Source: Kuenenia sp039794105 (GTDB lineage: Bacteria; Planctomycetota; Brocadiia; Brocadiales; Brocadiaceae). Taken from it: DNA of 64,000 nucleotides. Shown here piece after piece: positions 9,259 through 17,584 of this stretch. The stretch spans positions 1 through 64,000 of the forward strand of contig NZ_JBDIWA010000003.1 of NCBI RefSeq assembly GCF_039794105.1, read 5' to 3'. Position numbers and translations under genes: made by a program. The notes under the pieces are model-generated. The model searched no databases and had not been told where the DNA came from. It was given only the letters and a program-made list of their open reading frames with translations. Numbering within the stretch: the stretch's first letter is position 1; every line of letters begins with the position of its first letter.

Positions 9259-10764
9259 TTATTTTGCAGCCACTTTATTTAATGCATTTAAATAGGCTTT
9301 TGCGCTCGCCTCAATGATGTCAGTGCTTACCGCACGGCCTTTCACATTCTTCCCGTGTATATCAACATTTACGTAAACCTCGCCCATGGCGTCCTTTCCA
9401 CTGGTAATAGCCTGAATATGATAATCAAGCAACTTGCCTGAAATTCCCGTGGCGAGATCGATAGCCTTAAAAAGTGCGTCTATGGGGCCGTCGCCTATTG
9501 TCGCATTATCAGCCACACTTCCATCACTCAATCTGATCCGAACGCCTGCGGTTGGTACAACATTTGGCCCGCAGCTAATGCTTAAGCTTTCTAACTGGAA
9601 AATGTGAGGAATTTCCATCTTTTCCGTATCTATAATAGCTTCTATTTCTTCATCAAATATCTCTTTCTTCTTGTCAGCAAGCCGTTTGAATTCTTCAAAA
9701 GCCTTTTCAAATTCAATCTCCGTCAAATCATACCCTAATTCCTTAATTCTTTCTTTAAAAGCGTGTCTGCCTGATAATTTCCCCAACACGATTTTTGTTT
9801 TCTGGAGTCCAACATCTTCAGGATGCATAATTTCGTATGTGGTTCTCTCCTTGAGTACGCCATCCTGATGGACGCCAGATTGATGCGAGAACGCATTTTC
9901 GCCTACAATTGCCTTATTCCTCTGAACACGCATCCCAGTTAACACACTCACAAGCCGGCTTGAATTTGTTAATTCCCTTGTTTTGATGCGAGTTGAACAG
10001 CCATAGTAATCCTGACGTGTTTTTATAGCCATAACGACCTCTTCCAGAGCGGCATTCCCCGCCCGTTCCCCCAATCCATTAATGGTACATTCCACTTGTT
10101 TTGCGCCTGCTTTTACCGCCGCCAATGAATTAGCCACTGCCAAACCAAGATCATTATGACAATGTACGCTTAAAACAGCTTTGCTGATATTCTTTACCTT
10201 TTCTTTTAATCCGGTAATTATTGACGCATAATGTTCCGGCACTGCATAACCAACAGTATCGGGTATATTAACGGTTGTGGCGCCTGCTGCAATAACAGAC
10301 TCAACGACCTGGGCAAGAAAATCCATCTCTGTACGGGAAGCATCCTCCGGAGAAAACTCTATATCCTCAACAAATTTTCGGGCATAAGTAACAGCCTTCA
10401 CTGCCAAATTAATTATTTCATCTTTTGCTTTAAGCAATTTGTATTTTCTGTGAATCTCGGAAGTGGCGAGAAAAATATGAATCCGAGGCCTTTCCGCTTT
10501 TTCCAATGCCTTTGCCGCACTGTCTATATCCTTTTCCATTGCGCGGGCAAGTGCAGCAATGGAAACACCGCGAATTTCCTTTGCTATATTGCTCACGGAC
10601 TGAAAATCGCCCGGAGACGCCATCGGAAATCCCGCTTCAATTACGTCAATATTTAACAATGCCAACTGTCGTGCTATCTGCAGCTTTTCCCCAATATCAA
10701 GACTGGCGCCTGGCGATTGTTCCCCATCACGCAAAGTTGTATCAAAAATAATGATATTATCCAT
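9259..10764 (-). CDS. leuA: 2-isopropylmalate synthase
   Basis: Condenses acetyl-CoA with 2-oxoisovalerate in the first committed step of leucine synthesis. The catalytic-site motif DTTLRDGEQSPGASL lies near the N-terminus, the metal-binding HCHNDLGLAVANSL in the middle of the TIM barrel, and the C-terminal 110 residues form the LeuA allosteric domain where leucine feeds back. 501 residues is the standard length of the LeuA type 1 class. An AAAGGAAG site precedes the ATG. I found no T-box or leucine leader in the 105 bases upstream. It heads the leuA-aroDE-aroK run. Confidence 0.93.
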   Translation of the reverse strand: MDNIIIFDTTLRDGEQSPGASLDIGEKLQIARQLALLNIDVIEAGFPMASPGDFQSVSNIAKEIRGVSIAALARAMEKDIDSAAKALEKAERPRIHIFLATSEIHRKYKLLKAKDEIINLAVKAVTYARKFVEDIEFSPEDASRTEMDFLAQVVESVIAAGATTVNIPDTVGYAVPEHYASIITGLKEKVKNISKAVLSVHCHNDLGLAVANSLAAVKAGAKQVECTINGLGERAGNAALEEVVMAIKTRQDYYGCSTRIKTRELTNSSRLVSVLTGMRVQRNKAIVGENAFSHQSGVHQDGVLKERTTYEIMHPEDVGLQKTKIVLGKLSGRHAFKERIKELGYDLTEIEFEKAFEEFKRLADKKKEIFDEEIEAIIDTEKMEIPHIFQLESLSISCGPNVVPTAGVRIRLSDGSVADNATIGDGPIDALFKAIDLATGISGKLLDYHIQAITSGKDAMGEVYVNVDIHGKNVKGRAVSTDIIEASAKAYLNALNKVAAK

Positions 10765-10869
10765 AACTTCCTTTTGCCAATATAATTAAATGAGACCTTC
10801 AAAGTTTTTGTAACACTTTAGTTTTTTGTTTTTTACGCTATACATAGGATAAAAGACAAACCTTAATTA

Positions 10870-11133
10870 TTAAAAATTATCAATCAATTTATGTGTCCCT
10901 ATAAAATAAAGCTTGAAGACATTACCCTCTTGTTTAAAGACACAGCGATAGCCCTTATCCACATAAAATTTCCAGAAGTCCGTACCTTCAAGTTTGTGCA
11001 TCTGTAATGAATTGTGCTTTGGATTGCCTTTCAGACAGGTTAATTGTTTCTTAAACTTCTTCTTTATCTCTTTAGGCAGGCTGTCGTACTGTGGGAAGAA
11101 TTCGGGTTCTACGGCAATAAGATACTCGCTCAC
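10870..11133 (-). CDS. RelE/ParE-superfamily toxin
   Basis: 87 residues with the RelE/ParE-type fold pattern: a long helical hairpin (EFFPQYDSLPKEIKKKFKKQLTCL), then beta strands with WKFYVDKGYRCVFKQEGN and a final IGTHKLID. Such toxins cleave mRNA at the ribosome or poison gyrase; the sequence does not decide which. It starts with GTG and overlaps the antitoxin stop by 4 bases (GTGA), the classic coupled toxin-antitoxin arrangement. The antitoxin is upstream, as in most type II modules. Confidence 0.75.
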   Translation of the reverse strand: MSEYLIAVEPEFFPQYDSLPKEIKKKFKKQLTCLKGNPKHNSLQMHKLEGTDFWKFYVDKGYRCVFKQEGNVFKLYFIGTHKLIDNF

Positions 11134-11399
11134 TCCTTTAGTTCCTTTATAAATTTATCTACCTTATACGTCTTGAAATTGCCCGTCTTAAAATTCTCAT
11201 CAGCATTTTTAACCTTCTCCTGTACTTCGGGCGTCCAAAAATACGACTGTGAACGTGGGACGCTTACTACAGGCTCCAATACAATCCTGCCCCTGTCTAT
11301 CTTATAAACCAGTCTGTCGCCCTCTTTGATATGCAAAAAATCCCTTATCTCCTTTGGTATTGCAATTTGCCCTTTAGATGATATTGTCAACACCTTCAT
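11130..11399 (-). CDS. AbrB/SpoVT-family antitoxin
   Basis: 89 residues. The first 45 are a swapped-hairpin AbrB domain (MKVLTISSKGQIAIPKEIRD, then GDRLVYKIDRGRIVLEP), a DNA-binding fold used by MazE- and VapB-type antitoxins. The C-terminal half, with acidic and helical residues, would wrap the toxin. The order antitoxin-then-toxin with a 4-base overlap supports the pairing, and the antitoxin probably represses its own promoter just upstream of 11399. Confidence 0.78.
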   Translation of the reverse strand: MKVLTISSKGQIAIPKEIRDFLHIKEGDRLVYKIDRGRIVLEPVVSVPRSQSYFWTPEVQEKVKNADENFKTGNFKTYKVDKFIKELKE

Positions 11400-11700
11400 A
11401 TTCCCGTATCTCCAATTGTAAATTATATGATAAATGGTAAGAATATCTTACTATACTACCGTTTCCAATTCCACCATTACTTTTTATTTTATCCGGAAAG
11501 TCACAAGAAACAAAAACAGATACAAGCAAAAAAGTAAATGAATTTCCTTGAATGCCTTGTAAATACTGGTAATATTTAGAGCAAGGAACTGATAAAGCAG
11601 GGGTTGAAGATTTTCAACCACTGCCGGATCGCCCATGCGTTGAGATGTTTCATCCAAAAAAGTCGCCGAAGGCTTAATTTTATTTTTTACTTAAAAACCA
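11400..11700. other. intergenic region carrying a dispersed TCGCCGAAG repeat
   Basis: About 300 bases between the toxin-antitoxin pair and the TPR gene. It holds the motif AAAAGTCGCCGAAGGCTTAA (about 11657-11676), which recurs almost unchanged at 28697-28716 and in a degenerate inverted form at 43363-43380. No promoter for the TPR gene stands out. Confidence 0.45.
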
Positions 11701-13407
11701 ATGATCATTAAGAAATATTTCTGGGTGGCTTACATTCTTCTTTTCTTCCCGATAGCATGCAGCTCTCCATACGATACTAAAGATAAAAAAAACATAAAAG
11801 GCGGATATATCGGTTCAATAACAGACAAATTGACCGGCGCATTGTCAGCAAAGGAACATAAAACTTTAGGTATTACCTACTTCAAAAAAGGCATGACCGA
11901 GGAAGCCATTGACGAATTCAATTTTGCATTACAGGGTATCCGGCAAGATGGAGAATTGCACCATTATTTAGGCAAGGCATACTTCGAAATTAATCAACTT
12001 AGTAAAGCAATGAATGAACTAAATAATGCTATCTCTTACTACGACAAATCTAACTTTAAAGGAAAAGCAGAGGCATACAGCGACCTAGGTCTTTTATACA
12101 AAAAGAAAAATGAATATACAGAGGCATTTTCCGCTTTAAAAGAGTGCCTGAAATTAAACCCTTCTATGGCGGAAGCATACTACACTATGGCACTTTTATA
12201 CCTTGAAACAAACAAAATCAATGAGAGCTTTGACTATTTAAACAAAGCAATCAAGCTCGATTCAAACAATCCTGATTTTCATTTTAGCCTGGGATTTGCA
12301 TTTTACAAAAAAAACATGCCGGAAAAAGCGCTTACAGAGTTTCAAAAAACACTTGAATTGAATCCCAGGGATGCTGAAGCACACAATTACTTGGGTATTA
12401 TTTACTATGAGATGAACGAAATCGAAAAGGCCATCTCTGCACACCAAACTGCTGTAAAATTGAAAAATAATTACACAGACGCCTATAACAACCTGGGTAT
12501 TGCACTCTTTGCACATAATAATTTAAACGAGGCAAAAGATGCTTTTGAAACCGCTCTGAAACTAAGAGCGGATTTTGCCGAAGCACACTATAACCTTGGA
12601 TTAATTTTTAGTAAAGAAGGCAACTCAAAAGAAGCCATCGCATCGCTTGAAAAGGCAATAGCAATAAGCAATGCCATTGCCCCCGCACATTTTAAACTTG
12701 GAGAAATCTATACAGAAATTAACATGCCTGACAAAGCTTTATCCGCTTATGAAAGCGCCTTTTCCGATGACCCGTGGTATGAAGAAGCGTATTATAATTA
12801 TGGTGAACTGGCCGCTGAAATTGGTGATGTAGACAAATCTATCCGTGCATGGAAAAAGACTATAGAAATAAATCCAGAAAACACAGACGCATACTTTAAT
12901 CTGGGCGTTGCGCTTTATAATCAAGGAAAAATTGATAATGCTATTTCCATGTGGTCAAAGGTGCTTGAAACAAATCCTGATGACTATACTACATTGAATA
13001 ATCTTGCGGACGTTTACGAATCCAAAGGTAATATTGACAAAGCGATAAAAACATGGGAAAAAATTATCGAAGGCTACCCGGTTAATTCATTGGTATATTA
13101 CAAATTAGGAAATGCATATACAAAAAAGAATAAGTATACTTCTGCCCTTGCCTGTTGGGAACAATCGGTCATTATTGACCCGGATTTCGTGAATGCTTAT
13201 TTCAATTTAGGGAAAACCTATAAAAAACTGGGGCGGCTCGATGAGGCAATTGAGGCATTTTCAAAAATAATTGATATAGACCCTGGTGATATTGACGCAC
13301 ACCACAATTTATGGCTCCTTTACAAAGAAAAAGGCATGGATCTGGAAGCTCAAACTGAACTGAGAATCTACAACAGGCTGAAATCATTTAGAGCGGAAGA
13401 AGAATGA
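11701..13407 (+). CDS. TPR-repeat lipoprotein
   Basis: 568 residues. The start is a lipoprotein-type signal (basic start, hydrophobic core, then FPIACSS with a cysteine at about residue 20); the -3 position is proline, so the lipobox is imperfect. From residue 50 onward it is a near-continuous array of 34-residue tetratricopeptide repeats with the usual pattern (AEAYYTMALLYLETNKINES, AEAHYNLGLIFSKEGNSKEA and so on); I count about a dozen. TPR arrays form superhelical scaffolds for protein-protein contact, here probably on the periplasmic face of a membrane. Such proteins are abundant in planctomycetes. Partners are unknown. Confidence 0.85.
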   Translation: MIIKKYFWVAYILLFFPIACSSPYDTKDKKNIKGGYIGSITDKLTGALSAKEHKTLGITYFKKGMTEEAIDEFNFALQGIRQDGELHHYLGKAYFEINQLSKAMNELNNAISYYDKSNFKGKAEAYSDLGLLYKKKNEYTEAFSALKECLKLNPSMAEAYYTMALLYLETNKINESFDYLNKAIKLDSNNPDFHFSLGFAFYKKNMPEKALTEFQKTLELNPRDAEAHNYLGIIYYEMNEIEKAISAHQTAVKLKNNYTDAYNNLGIALFAHNNLNEAKDAFETALKLRADFAEAHYNLGLIFSKEGNSKEAIASLEKAIAISNAIAPAHFKLGEIYTEINMPDKALSAYESAFSDDPWYEEAYYNYGELAAEIGDVDKSIRAWKKTIEINPENTDAYFNLGVALYNQGKIDNAISMWSKVLETNPDDYTTLNNLADVYESKGNIDKAIKTWEKIIEGYPVNSLVYYKLGNAYTKKNKYTSALACWEQSVIIDPDFVNAYFNLGKTYKKLGRLDEAIEAFSKIIDIDPGDIDAHHNLWLLYKEKGMDLEAQTELRIYNRLKSFRAEEE

Positions 13408-13582
13408 GGCATTCATAGTCTTTTTTGGTCACAAATAGCCACAAAATCATACCTTAGACGGCATTCATTCCGTGTAGAACGAGAATTTCCCCCCCTAGCA
13501 GCCTGATCCGGACAAAGATTTCACGCCACTTCATTCCTCGAAATGACAATTACAGGTGAAACGCTTTTAACCTCTTTTTGTC

Positions 13583-13610
13583 TTGACTTATCTATTAGGG
13601 TTTATATAAT
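13583..13610 (+). promoter_or_regulatory. sigma-70-type promoter for the 13737 gene
   Basis: TTGACT at 13583-13588 and a perfect TATAAT at 13605-13610, spaced 16 bases. Transcription would start near 13618 and leave a leader of about 120 bases before the ATG at 13737. Confidence 0.5.
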
Positions 13611-13736
13611 ACGCCGGATTTTTATTAAGGTGTTTAGTCGATAGTCCGATAATTCAAATCAGCCTTCGAATTAAACATATTATTCTACCATTTATACCTT
13701 CAATCTTTTTAACATAAAGCAAAGGAGAACAGTTCT

Positions 13737-14135
13737 ATGAAAAAACGTAAATTTTTTTTTATTTTACCTATGGTTGGTGTATTGATTATATCGTTGGTGT
13801 TATCCCTCAAGGCAGGCACGGATGGAGAAAAGGAACTCACTAATAACGTTGAGAATGCTTGCAGTAAAAGGGGGTCTATTTATGGGACGGTAGTATATTT
13901 TCAATCCTGTTACATGTCATACATGCAGGCCGCTCAGGTACAATTGAAAGGAAAAAAAACAGGGGTGAAGGATGAGGTTAATACAGATCGAAACGGTAGA
14001 TTTAAATTTGATGATTTGAAAGAAGATACTTATAAATTGACGGTGGAAAAGAAAAATTTTAAAAATTCAAGAGCTACCGTAAAATTGAAAAGCGGAAGGG
14101 CAAAATTTGCCGAAATAGAGATCGAAAAGAAGTAA
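13737..14135 (+). CDS. secreted protein with carboxypeptidase-regulatory-like domain
   Basis: 132 residues. A signal peptide covers about residues 1-24 (basic start, then ILPMVGVLIISLVLSLKAG). Residues 45-130 form a beta-sandwich of the carboxypeptidase-regulatory-like (CarboxypepD_reg) type: GTVVYF, QVQLKGKKTG, TDRNGRFKFDDLKEDTYKLTVEKKNF. This fold is found as stand-alone modules on cell-surface and periplasmic proteins; it is usually structural or sugar-binding. AAAGGAGAA precedes the ATG. A strong terminator follows at 14173, so it is a single-gene unit. The same fold ends the beta-helix protein at 29270-31057. Confidence 0.7.
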   Translation: MKKRKFFFILPMVGVLIISLVLSLKAGTDGEKELTNNVENACSKRGSIYGTVVYFQSCYMSYMQAAQVQLKGKKTGVKDEVNTDRNGRFKFDDLKEDTYKLTVEKKNFKNSRATVKLKSGRAKFAEIEIEKK

Positions 14136-14172
14136 TAATAAATAACCACTGGATTTCATTTTACTGTTAAAT

Positions 14173-14223
14173 AAAACGCATAAGTCTAATTTAAAATTAA
14201 TAAATTGGCTTATGCGTTTTTTT
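14173..14223 (+). terminator. rho-independent terminator
   Basis: A 12-bp perfect stem (AAAACGCATAAG at 14173-14184 with its complement at 14209-14220) around a 24-base loop, ending in a T run. It closes the transcript of the 13737-14135 gene. The stem is flanked by A and T runs, so it could work in both directions. Confidence 0.8.
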
Positions 14224-14425
14224 GTAAGTATATATACCGGAAGTAATCATACCGAAGAAAGGAAATATAAAGAAGGCAGGCGCTTAAAATAAGGATTTTG
14301 TTGAAATCTTTACAGAAAAATGGGTATAAGAAAACATATTTATTGTATAATAGGGAAAATTTAATGGCAAATCATACCAGTATAAACAACAAAATACCCG
14401 GGAAAAGAGAGAAAAGGAGCAGGAA

Positions 14426-14791
14426 ATGAATTGCAAAATTATTTTGTTTCTATTTTTATTGTTTACTATGCCAGTTAGTGCAAATGGACAATTTATCGAT
14501 GTGGGATCTCAGCAGATCCGGTTAAAAGCAGGATTGCCCAGCGTTTTTACCATAAGCAATGTAAGACAAATCTCGGGTAGCGAAGGCGAAGCGGTGCTAA
14601 GTGTTACTATCACTTTAAAAAACGGAAGAGTGGAATCTGTTGGCAAAGACGGTGCGTATTGGATTATTACGGTAAGAAACAGCAGTAAATCTGCCTCTAC
14701 CTATGTAATAAAAGATAGCCAATTTAAGATCGTGGGCGAGGAGTCAAAAAAAGTTATCGTGAACTCAATTCATTGGAAAGACGGAAACTGA
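14426..14791 (+). CDS. small secreted protein of unknown function
   Basis: 121 residues with a signal peptide (about 1-21, CKIILFLFLLFTMPVSANG). The remainder is beta-rich (VLSVTITLKNGRVESVG, YWIITVRNSSKSASTYVIKD) and resembles no family I know. GAAAAGGAGCAGGAA is a strong ribosome binding site. It ends 54 bases before cbiF on the same strand and may share its transcript; a periplasmic role is all that can be inferred. Confidence 0.55.
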   Translation: MNCKIILFLFLLFTMPVSANGQFIDVGSQQIRLKAGLPSVFTISNVRQISGSEGEAVLSVTITLKNGRVESVGKDGAYWIITVRNSSKSASTYVIKDSQFKIVGEESKKVIVNSIHWKDGN

Positions 14792-14845
14792 TAGAATACC
14801 GTTAATAGACCTTTAACCCTCCCCATTATAAACGGAGTTTTTCTC

Positions 14846-15577
14846 ATGAAAGTATATTTTGTTGGCGCTGGACCAGGTGACAAAGATCTTATAACAGTAA
14901 AAGGTTTTAATATACTTAAAGGCGCAGAATATTGTATTTTCGCAGGATCACTGGTAAACGAGGAATTGCTATCTGCCTTGCCATCAAGCGCAAAAAAATA
15001 CGATTCGTCTAAAATGAATCTGGAAAATATGAAGGAGGTCTTCAAAGAGGCAAAAATGGCAAACAAAGACCTCGTTCGTCTGCATTCCGGCGACCCCGCT
15101 ATTTACGGTGCTATACAGGAACAAATGCGTGTGCTTGATGAACTAGGGATTTTATATGAAATTATTCCGGGGGTAAGTTCTTTCGTTGCCGCCTCCGCCG
15201 CATTGAAACAAGAATTAACGCTTCCAGGAGTCACCCAAACGATTGTAATTACACGAATGGAAGGCAACACTCCCATGCCGGAAAAAGAACACCTCAGCAA
15301 ACTCGCGGCATCTACTCCTACACTGTGTATTTTTCTTAGCATTGAAAAATTATCTGAGATTGTAAAAATCCTCATTCCTCACTATGGAAAGGAATGTCCT
15401 ATAGCAGTTGTCTATAAGGCATCATGGCCACAGCAGAAAATCATTCGCTCATGCTTATCGCACATTGATAAATTAGTAAAAGACGAGGCTATAACAAAAA
15501 CAGCAATGATTATAGTAGGACACGTGCTAAACAAGGAATTTGAGCGATCAATACTTTATAGCGAAAAGGCTCGTTAG
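14846..15577 (+). CDS. cbiF: precorrin-4/cobalt-precorrin-4 C11-methyltransferase
   Basis: Methylates C-11 of the corrin ring during cobalamin synthesis using S-adenosylmethionine. It belongs to the tetrapyrrole methylase fold: GAGPGDKDLITVKG at residues 8-21, FAGSLVN, RLHSGDPAIYGA (the strongly conserved GDP loop), and PGVSSFVAASAAL. The 243-residue length is right for CbiF/CobM; CobM is the name for the aerobic pathway. It is the only cobalamin ring gene in the window, so the rest of the pathway must be elsewhere. No cobalamin riboswitch precedes it, unlike the uptake locus at 34-44 kb. Confidence 0.88.
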   Translation: MKVYFVGAGPGDKDLITVKGFNILKGAEYCIFAGSLVNEELLSALPSSAKKYDSSKMNLENMKEVFKEAKMANKDLVRLHSGDPAIYGAIQEQMRVLDELGILYEIIPGVSSFVAASAALKQELTLPGVTQTIVITRMEGNTPMPEKEHLSKLAASTPTLCIFLSIEKLSEIVKILIPHYGKECPIAVVYKASWPQQKIIRSCLSHIDKLVKDEAITKTAMIIVGHVLNKEFERSILYSEKAR

Positions 15578-15618
15578 AAATAAAAACAGTAACAATACAC
15601 ATGGCATACATATCTCGA

Positions 15619-16092
15619 TCATTCGTGATGATATTTTTCATTCCTGATAATGGTCATTGCCCTGTAGAGTTGCTCTACAAAAAACAGGCGCACCATCTGA
15701 TGAGAAAACGTCATCTGTGATAATGATAACGTTAAATTTGCCCTTTTTTTTATCTGTGCTGCAATGCCGTATGCCCCGCCGGAGACAAATTTAACTGCCC
15801 TGACACCCGTATTCATCTTTTGCTGTAAAAAATCAGCAAATTCAACAGAAGTCAGTTCCCTGCCCTTTTCGTCCAACAGTACAACAAAGTCTGTTGGCGC
15901 CAGCAATTTTTCAAGAGCAATTGCTTCTTTTTCCTTCACATCTTCAGACGATTTACTGCTAACAGGTTTTACCGAAGAAATTTCTGCAATATTAAATGCG
16001 CAATAATGCTTTAGCCTGTTTGTATAAACAGATATCCCCCTCTTCATATAGTCATCTTCCGTTTTCCCTGTTACTATAAGTTCAATCTTCAT
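15619..16092 (-). CDS. rlmH: 23S rRNA pseudouridine-1915 N3-methyltransferase
   Basis: SPOUT-class methyltransferase that modifies helix 69 of 23S rRNA. The knotted C-terminal region is clear (FVVLLDEKGRELTSVEFADF, FVSGGAYGI, LSLSQMTFSHQMVRLFFVEQLYRA, ending NEKYHHE), and the last residues match the family's conserved YHH end. The frame is open from 16140, but ATG 16092 (MKIELIVTGKT) gives 157 residues, the usual length. It converges with cbiF and diverges from queE. Confidence 0.93.
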   Translation of the reverse strand: MKIELIVTGKTEDDYMKRGISVYTNRLKHYCAFNIAEISSVKPVSSKSSEDVKEKEAIALEKLLAPTDFVVLLDEKGRELTSVEFADFLQQKMNTGVRAVKFVSGGAYGIAAQIKKRANLTLSLSQMTFSHQMVRLFFVEQLYRAMTIIRNEKYHHE

Positions 16093-16214
16093 GTGAATAT
16101 CCGTAACCTCCCCTGCCATAAATCGTACATTTAATAACATCCGAATACGAAATGAAATAGTATCAATACCATTAATTACTTTGCAAGGATTTCTTTTGCT
16201 GATAAAATTATTGC

Positions 16215-16850
16215 ATGTTAATTAATGAAATATTCAGGAGTATACAGGGAGAGACGTCTTTTACCGGCCTTCCGTTTGTTTTTGTCAGGTTAACCGGATG
16301 CAACTTGCGCTGCAGCTATTGTGACACACAATATGCATATGAAGAAGGGAATGAAATGTCAATTTCTTCCATCATTGACAAGGTTGATTCATTCGGATTG
16401 AAATCAGTGTGTGTTACCGGGGGAGAACCTCTGTCAAATCACAATACACCTGTATTAGCACGCGAATTACTTAACAGGAATTATACCGTTCTTGTTGAAA
16501 CAAACGGCAGTTATGACGTCAGTGTTTTACCTGAGGGGACAATAAGGATTTTGGATGTAAAGTGTCCTGACAGCGGTATGAGCCATAAAATGTGCTGGCA
16601 AAATATCGCGTATTTGGCGAAAAGGGATGAGGTTAAATTTGTCCTGTCCTCCCGAAACGACTATGAATGGGCAAGCTCAATGATTACTAAATATCATCTA
16701 ACCGAAATTGCCCATATTTTAATGCTCCCTGTTTACGGAATGATTCAGCCTTCTTTAATTGCTTCATGGATTTTAGAGGATCACATTAACGTGCGGTTGC
16801 AGCTTCAGATGCATAAGTATATTTGGGGGCCGGAAACAAGGGGCGTGTAA
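16215..16850 (+). CDS. queE: 7-carboxy-7-deazaguanine synthase
   Basis: Radical SAM enzyme that contracts 6-carboxytetrahydropterin to 7-carboxy-7-deazaguanine on the way to queuosine. MLINEIFRSIQGETSFTGLP is the standard start, GCNLRCSYCDTQYAY holds the CxxxCxxC cluster motif, and VCVTGGEPL is the SAM-contacting motif. It is followed 3 bases later by queC, the next step. QueD and QueF are not in the window. Confidence 0.93.
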   Translation: MLINEIFRSIQGETSFTGLPFVFVRLTGCNLRCSYCDTQYAYEEGNEMSISSIIDKVDSFGLKSVCVTGGEPLSNHNTPVLARELLNRNYTVLVETNGSYDVSVLPEGTIRILDVKCPDSGMSHKMCWQNIAYLAKRDEVKFVLSSRNDYEWASSMITKYHLTEIAHILMLPVYGMIQPSLIASWILEDHINVRLQLQMHKYIWGPETRGV

Positions 16851-16853
16851 AAA

Positions 16854-17531
16854 ATGAAAGGAAAAGATACTGCTATTGTGCTTGCCAGCGGTGGTTTAGA
16901 TAGCTGCGTAACCGCTGCAATCGCAAACGAAACATATGATCTCGCATTATTACATATCAATTATGGACAAAGAACCGAATCAAAAGAACTTTCGGCATTC
17001 CATGAAATAGCCGCATATTACAAAGTCCCTGACAAACGAATTCTTATTGCAAATATCGATTATCTTAAAAAAATTGGCGGCTCAAGCCTTACGGACACAA
17101 TGATACCTGTTCAAGAGGCAGAGCCTGACAGCAAAGAAGTGCCAACAACATACGTGCCATTCCGAAACACCCTCTTTCTTTCCGTAGCAGTTTCATGGGC
17201 GGAGGTTATCGGTGCTGAAAAGGTATTCATCGGCGCCGTTTCGCACGATACACCGGGCTACCCTGATTGCAAACCATTTTATTACGAAGTGTTTAACAAA
17301 TTGATTGCTGCGGGAACGAAACCTGAAACCCGCATAACGGTGGAAACTCCACTTATTTTTAAAACGAAGGCAGAGATTGTAACATTGGGTATATCATTGA
17401 AAGCGCCGCTCCATCTTAGCTGGTCATGTTACAAAAACACTGATAAGGCTTGCGGTGTGTGCAATAGCTGTTATCTAAGACGAAAGGCATTCGGAGAATC
17501 CGGCTACAAAGACCCGGTTGAATATGCATAA
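16854..17531 (+). CDS. queC: 7-cyano-7-deazaguanine synthase
   Basis: ATP-dependent conversion of 7-carboxy-7-deazaguanine to preQ0. The PP-loop LASGGLDSCVTA lies at residues 10-21, and the C-terminal zinc site is formed by cysteines in SWSCYKNTDKACGVCNSC. The 225-residue length is typical. Tight spacing with queE indicates translational coupling, so both serve queuosine (or preQ0-derived DNA modification) synthesis. Confidence 0.93.
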   Translation: MKGKDTAIVLASGGLDSCVTAAIANETYDLALLHINYGQRTESKELSAFHEIAAYYKVPDKRILIANIDYLKKIGGSSLTDTMIPVQEAEPDSKEVPTTYVPFRNTLFLSVAVSWAEVIGAEKVFIGAVSHDTPGYPDCKPFYYEVFNKLIAAGTKPETRITVETPLIFKTKAEIVTLGISLKAPLHLSWSCYKNTDKACGVCNSCYLRRKAFGESGYKDPVEYA

Positions 17532-17584
17532 TACGCTGGCATTGTGAATACCTGCATGGGGTAGTACGTTTTTACCTGGTGATA

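Noticed and set aside
10765..10869. T-box or leucine leader before leuA
   Set aside because: No specifier loop, T-box consensus or leucine-rich leader frame could be found.
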